5,295 nt of DNA from assembly GCA_021789565.1 (NCBI GenBank), contig JAJYJL010000714.1, forward strand, positions 1 to 5,295. Reading direction: 5' to 3'. Position 1 is the stretch's first letter. Every line of letters begins with the position of its first letter. This DNA comes from Acidobacteriota bacterium (lineage in GTDB: Bacteria; Acidobacteriota; Terriglobia; UBA7540). The position numbers and the translations under genes were made by a program. The notes under the pieces were generated by a model that made no database searches, was not told the DNA's origin, and saw only the letters and a program-made list of their open reading frames with translations. Positions 1 through 5,086 of the stretch are shown here, piece after piece.

Positions 1-269
1 TGCGCTCCTTGGCTTTTTGAAGGGCCGATGGACGGCGAGATGTTTTTGGCCTGGGTGACGCAGGGGCTGGCGCCCGGCTGATGTACCTGCCGCCGTGTTC
101 GCCAGACTTCAACCCCATCGAACCGATGTGGAGCAAGATCAAACAAATCCTGCGCAGCCACGCTCCGCGCACCGACGAGCAACTGCTCCTGGCGGCCAAG
201 ACGGCTTTTAACTCGATTTCCACCGCCGACTACAAAGGTTTCTTTTTTAGCGCGCGGTACGCTATATAG
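1..269 (+). pseudogene. IS630-family transposase, C-terminal remnant with internal out-of-frame deletion
   Basis: This is the last part of a DDE transposase of the IS630/Tc1-mariner group; the 5' part lies outside the window. Bases 1-78 in frame 1 read APWLFEGPMDGEMFLAWV followed by TQGLAPG and then a TGA at 79-81. The homology resumes in frame 3 at about base 72 as ARLMYLPPCSPDFNPIEPMW and runs to a TAG at 267-269. SPDFNPIE with the following W and K residues carries the third catalytic acid (E). In intact relatives roughly 25-30 residues lie between these two blocks, including the second catalytic Asp in a V-x-D-N motif. They are missing here, so the deletion removed an active-site residue and shifted the frame. 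The junction falls in the GC-rich stretch at about 70-77. The 62-codon open frame starting at 81 is only the tail and is unlikely to be expressed. I could not recognise the terminal inverted repeat or the TA target duplication downstream. Confidence 0.88.
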
Positions 270-381
270 TAAATGGAACTACTCTAAGATACGGGCTCGG
301 GGCAGAATAGCAATCTATCACATCCCATCTTCATTGAAACTGTCTCCCTTGGGCAGAAGACTCTATTGTCAGCCACGCAAT

Positions 382-507
382 GAGCTGTGCCAGCCCCGGA
401 AATTACCTGGCGGCAGGGGAATGAGGCGTCTTTCGACGGCTGAGAAACCCTGCTAAGACGGATGTACGTGACGTATCCGCTTAGCGCGTCGAGACACTTC
501 GCAGTGT
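382..507. other. Segment dense in inverted repeats, possible structured RNA or element remnant
   Basis: Five complementary arm pairs lie almost end to end. GCTG 384-387 pairs with CAGC 391-394. GCAGGG 413-418 pairs with CCCTGC 448-453 and encloses a small hairpin, CGTC 427-430 with GACG 435-438 and a TTTC loop. GCTAAG plus CGGAT at 452-463 pair with ATCCG plus CTTAGC at 475-485. ACACT 494-498 pairs with AGTGT 503-507 around a TCGC loop. Bases 452-453 are shared by two stems, so those two would compete or adjust by two pairs. The density is seen directly in the sequence. Whether it is a transcribed RNA, a riboswitch-like remnant, the folded end of a mobile element or chance is unresolved. It lies 3' of the minus-strand operon and does not directly precede any plus-strand gene. 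Confidence 0.35.
452..485. repeat. Imperfect palindrome, 11-bp stem with one bulged base
   Basis: The left arm is GCTAAG (452-457), a bulged A (458), then CGGAT (459-463). The right arm is ATCCG (475-479) then CTTAGC (480-485). The loop is 11 bases (464-474) and contains two ACGT tetramers. All 11 pairs are Watson-Crick. It sits about 90 bases past the stop codon of the oxidoreductase, so it could protect or end the operon transcript. Neither side is followed by a T-tract, so it is not a standard Rho-independent terminator. A repeat or IS-end hairpin is an equally good explanation. Confidence 0.55.
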
Positions 508-576
508 GCGAGTGAAAGGAAAACCAGAAGAGCGTGGAGCACCCTCATGCGCGATTTGCCAAAAGCGGAAGCCAAA

Positions 577-1632
577 TCAGCCTTGCGGAGGATCCGTTTG
601 CAGATCGCCTGGCAGTTTCGCAACGAGTTCGGTGTTCCCGGTTTCGAGCGATTGGTGGATGGCCTCCAGGACAGCAGTTACCTGCCGGCCATCGGTTCCG
701 GTGACACGAGTAACAGTGTCGTTCAGAATTGCATACAGGAAGTCTTCGAGGCAGGCAGGAAAGGCGCCCCGCATGCGACCGAAAATCTCGTTGTTAAGGA
801 AAACCTTGGGATAAGAGAATTTCTGTTCCGTGCTGATCTCGATTGATTCACACTTCCTGTCAAGGTGGAGATGGCCTGCCGTGCCTATAACTTCAATGAA
901 TGAGTCGACGATTGAAGGAAACGTGTTGGGATATATCCACCCTGATTCGAAGGTGGCAAAAGCCCCGGAGGCAAATTTCACCTGGCCTTGAATGACGTCG
1001 TAGGTGGGAATTCCGCGCGCAACCAGGACCTCTTTGCGGCCCCAGGCGCGGGCCTCCACCGGCTCACTTGCGAACCACCAGTGGATCAGGTCGATGTCGT
1101 GCGATGAAAGAAACCAGGCGGAGGTGGTCTTGCCCGCCCACTTCAGGTGCTCGGTTGAAACGAAGATCGTATCATTCTTCCGCGCGTATCCCATGAGAGG
1201 TGTCCCGATCTCACTCCCGGCAATCGAGACCTTGGCCTGATGGTAGGAGGGAAGCCAGCGATGGTTGAATGCCACCTGGATTTTCTTCCCCACTCGCTGG
1301 GAGATCCGTATCAGAGCGTCCGCCTCGCTTGTGCGTGTGGTGAAAGGCTTCTCAACCAGCACGTGCCGGCCAGACTCCAGGGCATCACGGGCGGGTTCAA
1401 AGTGGCAATCATCCGGCGTGGCAACTACCACAGCGTCCAGATCGTTCCGGTCAAGCATCCGCCGGTAATCTGTATAACCATCCACATTGAAGGCTGCGCG
1501 GATTTCGCCGACTTGTTTTTCCTGAAGCGCACTCACGGCAGCAACCTCAGCAAGCGGGTGATCTGAATAAATCTTCACATAATGTCGGCCCATCGTGCCC
1601 AGACCGATAACACCAATGCGCACTCGTTCCAT
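577..1632 (-). CDS. Gfo/Idh/MocA-family NAD(P)-dependent oxidoreductase
   Basis: A 351-residue cytosolic protein, a normal length for the family, which oxidises or reduces sugars, cyclitols and related polyols with NAD(P). The N-terminal Rossmann fold begins with GVIGLGTMG (residues 7-15, GxGxxG nucleotide loop). The second signature, VLVEKPF, is at 91-97, where Lys95 matches the catalytic lysine. The C-terminal substrate-binding domain contains HDIDLIHWW (178-186). His178 aligns with the catalytic histidine of inositol dehydrogenase, but the position four residues before it, usually Asp, is Phe174. I chose the ATG at 1632 because AAAGGAGG ends four bases upstream and the GVIG strand follows at once; an in-frame ATG 12 codons upstream gives an implausible leader. 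The stop is TGA. It is the last gene of the operon, 141 bases after the amidohydrolase. The substrate is not determinable; I infer a sugar or cyclitol. No signal peptide is seen. Confidence 0.93.
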   Translation of the reverse strand: MERVRIGVIGLGTMGRHYVKIYSDHPLAEVAAVSALQEKQVGEIRAAFNVDGYTDYRRMLDRNDLDAVVVATPDDCHFEPARDALESGRHVLVEKPFTTRTSEADALIRISQRVGKKIQVAFNHRWLPSYHQAKVSIAGSEIGTPLMGYARKNDTIFVSTEHLKWAGKTTSAWFLSSHDIDLIHWWFASEPVEARAWGRKEVLVARGIPTYDVIQGQVKFASGAFATFESGWIYPNTFPSIVDSFIEVIGTAGHLHLDRKCESIEISTEQKFSYPKVFLNNEIFGRMRGAFPACLEDFLYAILNDTVTRVTGTDGRQVTAVLEAIHQSLETGNTELVAKLPGDLQTDPPQG

Positions 1633-1636
1633 CTTG

Positions 1637-1643
1637 CCTCCTT
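1637..1643 (-). promoter_or_regulatory. Ribosome-binding site of the oxidoreductase
   Basis: The minus strand reads AAGGAGG followed by CAAG and the ATG at 1632. This near-perfect anti-Shine-Dalgarno match selects the internal ATG over the in-frame ATG at 1668. It also shows the gene can initiate translation independently of the upstream hydrolase. Confidence 0.75.
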
Positions 1644-1728
1644 TCTCCTCAACGCGAACCTGCGACACCCAAGGCTGAAATCTTGAATCTGAAGCTTGCC
1701 CTCTTCGTTCAGAAAGAGCCTGGGAAAT

Positions 1729-1758
1729 CTGTTTCGCGCCGATCCCCGCCAGAAACAG
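1729..1758. repeat. Perfect 7-bp inverted repeat in the gap after the amidohydrolase
   Basis: CTGTTTC at 1729-1735 and GAAACAG at 1752-1758 are exact reverse complements separated by 16 bases. On the transcribed minus strand the hairpin begins 15 bases after the amidohydrolase stop codon. It is followed by ATTTCCC rather than a run of T, so it is at best a weak terminator or a processing/stabilising hairpin. A dyad of this size and spacing could also be an operator for a dimeric regulator. No regulator gene is in the window to support that. Confidence 0.4.
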
Positions 1759-1773
1759 CGAACTTCAGGAGCC

Positions 1774-2538
1774 TCATTTGTCCTCAGCAATGATCCGCGA
1801 AAAGTTCTTACGCAGAATAAGCTCTTTTGCCGTGTCGGCAATTCGAGACGTTAAGACGTGCGCCAAAGTCATGGAAGCTTCAAGGTACGGCAAGTCTGAA
1901 CCGAACAAAATTCGCTCTGGCCCCACTCGCTCCAAGCAATGTTCCAAAAGGAGCCGATGACGCTGAGAGCCTGAAAGATCCAGGTAAAGGTTTGGAGCCT
2001 GCAAGGCGGCCTCTATAGCCTGATTGTACCCGTTCCAAGTAACTCCCGAATGTCCCAAGAGAATTCGTGCCCGGGGATATTCCCTGGCCAGGGCGGGGAA
2101 AAGCAGCGGCCCGCACATGGGGTCCGAATCCCACGTATGCACCAGGACGACGGCATGGGTAGCGTTTGCGTATTCCCAGATGGGCCGATAGTTTGCCCCG
2201 ATGACCGGATAATGATGCAACGCCGGATGCAGTTTGATGAGCGGCGGCTGATGAAAATGGGCCCAGCGCTTGAGTTCCTCGATCGCCTGTCCGAGGGGGT
2301 TGGGATTTACAGTAATGTAACCCAGGAAACGGTCCGGATAGCGCTTCAGCAACTTATCGACTTCCGCATTTCCGCGCGGGCAGTCATTGTAGCAGGCAAG
2401 CGTCGAGGTCACCGCCAGCCGCTCGATATTGAGGTGGTCCATGACCGCCAACATCGATTCCGGGTCGCACTTATAAGCGGGGAAATCGACGTGTGTCCCG
2501 AGATGTCCGTGGCAGTCCCATACTGCAATCGATTTCAC
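1774..2538 (-). CDS. Amidohydro_2-family metal-dependent hydrolase
   Basis: A 254-residue TIM-barrel hydrolase with the complete metal-site pattern of the family: DCHGHLG at 8-14 (His10 and His12, the HxH after strand 1), IKLHP at 101-105 (His104), VLVHTW at 131-136 (His134), LLGHSG at 160-165 (His163) and ILFGSDLPY at 210-218 (Asp215). Known members act as lactonases (for example L-fuconolactonase, 2-pyrone-4,6-dicarboxylate lactonase) or decarboxylases (ACMSD type). With a dehydrogenase downstream, a sugar-lactone hydrolase is my inference. The start is GTG, overlapping the TGA of the preceding gene as GTGA. AGGAG lies ten bases upstream inside that gene, so translation is probably coupled to it. 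The product begins directly before the first barrel strand, which supports the start. It ends with TGA. There is no signal peptide; it should be cytosolic. Confidence 0.92.
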   Translation of the reverse strand: MKSIAVWDCHGHLGTHVDFPAYKCDPESMLAVMDHLNIERLAVTSTLACYNDCPRGNAEVDKLLKRYPDRFLGYITVNPNPLGQAIEELKRWAHFHQPPLIKLHPALHHYPVIGANYRPIWEYANATHAVVLVHTWDSDPMCGPLLFPALAREYPRARILLGHSGVTWNGYNQAIEAALQAPNLYLDLSGSQRHRLLLEHCLERVGPERILFGSDLPYLEASMTLAHVLTSRIADTAKELILRKNFSRIIAEDK

Positions 2539-3317
2539 TCTTGCGTTTCTCCTGGCTGATTGCGACAGTTTGCGAGCAGCCGCCGAAGGTTGCCCCCAGC
2601 AATGGCCTTCCGCGACTCCTCGGGGATGCGAGCGCTGGCCAGCACTCCAAGTGCCGCCGCCGGCGTGCAGAGCGGCAGACGCGTGCCAAACAGGATCCGT
2701 TCCGGCCCGTGTTGCTCGACAAAAGCTTCCAGTTGCCGATGGGCAAGATATGTTGCGCTGTCAAAATACAAATGTGGAAACCGCTTCATAAGAGGGAATA
2801 AATAGTGGTCCGCCCGATAGCCCACGTCAAGCAGCACCAAAACCAATCGAGGGAAAGCCTCCATCAGCGAAACCAGTTGTCCCCAGTCGATGTCGCCTCG
2901 CGCAATGAGCGTGACCACGGAATGCTCTTCCAGATATTCACAGAGCGGTCCCACGCACCAGCGCTCCATTGAATAATTATGCTGGTTGATACCGGGTGTC
3001 AGGCGCACGACGCGCGGCCGGCGCGCGGCCAGTTCTTCAACCGACCGTGGGTCCGGCAGTGCCGCCCAAGCCGGTATCAGGCGTGGCCTGAGATCGCGCT
3101 GCAGCGCCTGGTTCCCGTTTCTGGCATCGTACTCTTCTGCCGTCCAATGCGACACGATTGCTTCTCGTATCGAGAAGCGATTCATTTCCTCAATCAAGTC
3201 GTCCGACTCCAACGCCAGCTCCCCGTGAATGCCGGAGGGTCCGATGCGTGCATTAACGTCAAGCAGATTCCAGTGTGAAATGCCTTCCAGGAAAGGATCG
3301 GTAATCGAGCTGGGCAC
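2535..3317 (-). CDS. Amidohydro_2-like protein lacking the metal ligands (probable pseudoenzyme)
   Basis: A 260-residue protein with the same fold as the next gene. Both end with GPERILFG, a mixed segment and a closing N-F/L-x-R-I/L motif. The catalytic positions are not kept: DVNARIG (20-26) stands where DxHxHxG is expected, RLTP (105-108) where K-x-H-P is expected, TLIAR (136-140) where VLVHT is expected, LLDVGY (162-167) where LLGHSG is expected, and GTRLP (211-215) where GSDLP is expected, placing Arg213 at the Asp position. The frame is intact and well formed, so this is divergence rather than decay. The start is GTG at 3317 with GGAGG five bases upstream; an overlapping ATG at 3319 is in the wrong frame. 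Its TGA overlaps the GTG of the active paralogue. I infer a structural or regulatory partner, or an enzyme using a different, metal-free chemistry. The family assignment is firm and the function unknown. Confidence 0.85.
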   Translation of the reverse strand: MPSSITDPFLEGISHWNLLDVNARIGPSGIHGELALESDDLIEEMNRFSIREAIVSHWTAEEYDARNGNQALQRDLRPRLIPAWAALPDPRSVEELAARRPRVVRLTPGINQHNYSMERWCVGPLCEYLEEHSVVTLIARGDIDWGQLVSLMEAFPRLVLVLLDVGYRADHYLFPLMKRFPHLYFDSATYLAHRQLEAFVEQHGPERILFGTRLPLCTPAAALGVLASARIPEESRKAIAGGNLRRLLANCRNQPGETQE

Positions 3318-3322
3318 ATTGT

Positions 3323-3327
3323 CCTCC
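3323..3327 (-). promoter_or_regulatory. Ribosome-binding site of the inactive-looking amidohydrolase
   Basis: GGAGG followed by a five-base ACAAT spacer and GTG. This spacing favours the GTG at 3317 as the start, in the frame that encodes the amidohydrolase homology. It lies between the end of the aminotransferase relic (3333) and the start codon, so this gene can still be translated although the gene before it is broken. Confidence 0.7.
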
Positions 3328-3332
3328 CGACA

Positions 3333-4506
3333 TCAAGTCCGGCATATCTCATCATTTCGCAAAACGCGAACACCTTGTAGGTCTCTCAACCCTACCTGTC
3401 GATGTGCCGCGCCATGAAGGTCGCGGCATAAGGCTTCACCCTCAGGCTGATTCAGGAATTCGTAATCCTGCGCAGTCCCCATTCCGAACAGACTTGTGGG
3501 GCTAGAGATGCCGCGCGGAACAAGAGGGTTGTAACATATAAATCTGCACTGCGGGAATGGCCTCGGCGGCGAGGACCGGCCGGAAGAGGTCACGACCAAG
3601 CCCGCCGAATTCCTCTAGTTTGTAGCGCAGGGTGGGGAGGTCATTGGGATTGCCGGTCCCTCCTGGGTCCTCCTTCCCGACGCGAAGCCCCTTGATGGAC
3701 TGCAGAAGGCCACGCAAATACGCGACCTTTAATCTGCATTTATTCAGGCAGATTGGCAAATTGGGCAACCAAAACCGCCGACTGGAAACCTGTCAAACAA
3801 TAATTGCTGCCCAGCAAGGAATGCTCTTACTACCCCGATCCTTTGCGGGTTTTCTGATTGCAACACGCGTAGGCTTTATCCGCGAACTCTTCCAAGTTTG
3901 AAGTATGAACCCTCCTTCACTAAGGGTAATCAGTTTGAACATCTGAAAGCTCAAGGTTATCACATCTCCTGAAATTGCCCAGGGGGTACCTTTCCAGGAA
4001 GCACCGTAAGAATGCGCGGCATCCTCGATGAGCCCCAAATAATCCCGATCGACAATGTCACGCAGAGCGTCAATGTCTGCAGGTTGCCTGCCAAAATGCG
4101 CTGCGATGATTGCCCCGGTCCGCCTAGTCAGAGCAGCCTCGAAACATTGAGGACACATATTCAGCCTGGCGGGATCAATAACCACAGATACCGAAGCACC
4201 GTGACAAAGCAGGACGGGCGACACAATCGCTACAAACATGATGTCCGGAACGATCGCCTCATCTCCGCAACGAATGCCCAGGCTCCGCCTCGACCTCGAG
4301 TGTCCTGTTGGAGCAGGAAATGGCATTGCTGGCTTCATGCAAATCTGCAAAGACGGCTTCAAATCCTTTGACCTGCCTGTTGTATCCACTCCAGGAACCG
4401 CTTTCCATCACGCTTTGAGAAATTGTTATTCCCTGTCGTGGTAAACGGGCCAGAAAGGAAACGATTGTTTGCGAACGGGTACCCCGCCCGGCAGGGCGGA
4501 CTCCAT
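3333..4506 (-). pseudogene. DegT/DnrJ/EryC1 (StrS) family aminotransferase, multiply frameshifted
   Basis: A PLP-dependent sugar or cyclitol aminotransferase relic covering about 391 codons, the usual full length. Start ATG 4506 has GGAGG eight bases upstream. Homology follows in order, changing frame each time: (a) 4506 to about 4432, GGVPVRKQSFPFWPVY, ending at TAA 4428; (b) about 4432-4290, MESGSWSGYNRQVKGFEAVF and NAISCSNRTLEVE; (c) about 4290-3905, GIRCGDEAIVPDIMFVA, then LIEDAAHSYGAS (PLP-ring Asp) and LSFQMFKLITLSEGG (Schiff-base Lys); (d) about 3904-3740, NLEEFADKAYACCNQ, two adjacent stops TAG-TAA (3832-3827), then SNYCLTGFQSAVLVAQF; (e) about 3738-3535, AYLRGLLQSIKGLRVGKEDP and NPNDLPTLRY; (f) about 3535-3333, SLFGMGTAQDYEFLNQPEGE, ending at TGA. 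No single frame can give an enzyme. It would have been the first gene of the operon, 15 bases before the next start. The extreme C-terminus reads poorly and may hide another shift. Confidence 0.88.
4484..4499. repeat. GC-rich hairpin just inside the aminotransferase relic start
   Basis: CCGCCC (4484-4489) and GGGCGG (4494-4499) pair perfectly around a four-base GGCA loop. On the minus strand it begins four bases after the ATG at 4506. Such a stem beside a start codon could hinder initiation of the relic or act in early transcript control. It also simply encodes the L-P-G-G stretch, so chance from GC-rich coding sequence is possible. Confidence 0.35.
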
Positions 4507-4673
4507 GCTATCAACCTCCTCACGCCTTGGCTGGCCTGGCGGCCGAAGTGTAGTCCAACATCGCCGAAATCTGCTGGCCTAACGCTAATACCGTTCACTT
4601 AATGTGCGAACTTGATTTTTCGCTGATGCATCACCATCTGTGTGGTGCGCGAAATTGATTTATGATCACGGAT
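4507..4673. other. Gap between the operon start and the IS1182 relic
   Basis: This 167-base stretch should hold the operon promoter, since the operon reads leftward from 4506. Apart from the ribosome-binding site (GGAGG, 4515-4519) I cannot defend a -35/-10 pair; TATTAG on the minus strand near 4590 has no good partner at 16-18 bases. A short stem CACCA 4632-4636 with TGGTG 4643-4647 lies near the IS side. The outer end of the IS1182 element should be in this stretch, but I cannot recognise its terminal repeat, so the element boundary is uncertain. Confidence 0.4.
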
Positions 4674-5086
4674 TCACCCTGCGTTGCTCATTTGCGACCC
4701 TGTGCCGGTTCTTCCGCGAGCCTGGCCCGCGCTCTGGGATGCGGCGCGCCACATCCGAGTCAGATTGTAAGCTGTGGTGGCCAGCGACCATTCGGCCTGG
4801 ACCTTCTCCAAGCCCCGACACCGGAATTGCCGCATCCCCCGTTGTTCTTTCAGCACCCCGAAGACCGGTTCAATCAGCGCTTTGCGCCATCCGTAGATCG
4901 CCCGTCCCGCCGGGCTGCGCAACTTTCGCCGCATCCGCCGATGCACCGGGTCCCGCGCCCGGCCCCGCAAGCGCCCGCCCCGGTTCAGCACCCGGCCAGG
5001 TTCGAATCCGGCACATAGGCCTCCACCTTCTGCTTCTCCAGTTCGCGCAAGCAGCCCAGAACAAAGAAGCCGCTGTCGGCGCTCAC
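4674..5086 (-). pseudogene. IS1182-family transposase, C-terminal remnant with frameshift
   Basis: The C-terminal part of an IS1182-type DDE transposase. From about 5086 the minus strand reads VSADSGFF, then LRELEKQKVEAYVPDSNLA. The frame breaks near 4998, where one base appears to be missing, and homology continues as RVLNRGGRLRGRARDPVHRR, MRRKLRSPAGRAIYGWRKAL, IEPVFGVLKEQRGMRQF (the E of IEPVFG is the expected third catalytic acid) and GLEKVQAEW with TTAYNLTRMWR, ending at TGA 4674-4676. The N-terminal half, including the first catalytic Asp, is absent. The preceding bases belong to a different family (IS1380). A 186-codon open frame spans the two relics but mixes real and shifted frames and should not be annotated as a protein. 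It lies directly upstream of the operon, on the same strand. Confidence 0.87.

Larger units (their letters stand above)
270..576. other. Intergenic region between the IS630 relic and the oxidoreductase gene
   Basis: I see no supported gene on either strand in these 307 bases. Open frames that enter from the right are antisense shadows of the oxidoreductase. Bases 270-381 show nothing I can interpret beyond a chance-level repeat of GGGCAGAA (300-307 and 352-359). Bases 382-507 hold a run of inverted repeats, described separately. The right end is the 3' flank of the minus-strand operon. No GC-rich stem followed by a T-run appears just after the oxidoreductase stop, so no classical intrinsic terminator is visible there. 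Confidence 0.6.
1633..1773. other. Intergenic gap within the operon
   Basis: These 141 bases separate the amidohydrolase stop from the oxidoreductase start. The open frames that cross it lack family similarity. It holds a perfect 7-bp inverted repeat (1729-1758), a weaker 5-bp hairpin (CTCTT 1701-1705 with AAGAG 1714-1718) and the ribosome-binding site. No convincing -35/-10 pair was found. The gap is unusually long compared with the tight spacing of the other genes, so a secondary promoter, processing site or partial terminator could be present. Confidence 0.45.

Noticed and set aside
400..490. TPP (thiamine pyrophosphate) riboswitch on the plus strand
   Set aside because: GGGG, a small hairpin, CTGAGA and ACCC occur in the order of the pyrimidine-sensing arm, but the second conserved arm (CCTGATC and the GCG-AGGG closing region) is absent and no thiamine gene follows.
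500..576. Intrinsic terminator directly after the oxidoreductase stop
   Set aside because: No stable GC stem followed by a T-run is present on the minus strand in this stretch; the nearest strong hairpin (452-485) lacks a T-tract.
2050..2559. A 169-residue plus-strand open frame
   Set aside because: It is antisense to the well-supported amidohydrolase at 1774-2538, has no recognisable motif and is explained by the GC-rich codon pattern of the opposite strand.
3793..4389. A 198-residue minus-strand aminotransferase as an intact short gene
   Set aside because: Only its centre is DegT-like. The first 35 or so and last 35 or so residues are out-of-frame readings, and matching homology continues in other frames on both sides.
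3333..4506. Programmed frameshifting or sequencing error as the cause of the broken aminotransferase frame
   Set aside because: About five frame changes plus two adjacent stops cannot be programmed, and the three neighbouring genes have flawless frames, which argues against poor base calling. Raw reads would still be needed to exclude error fully.
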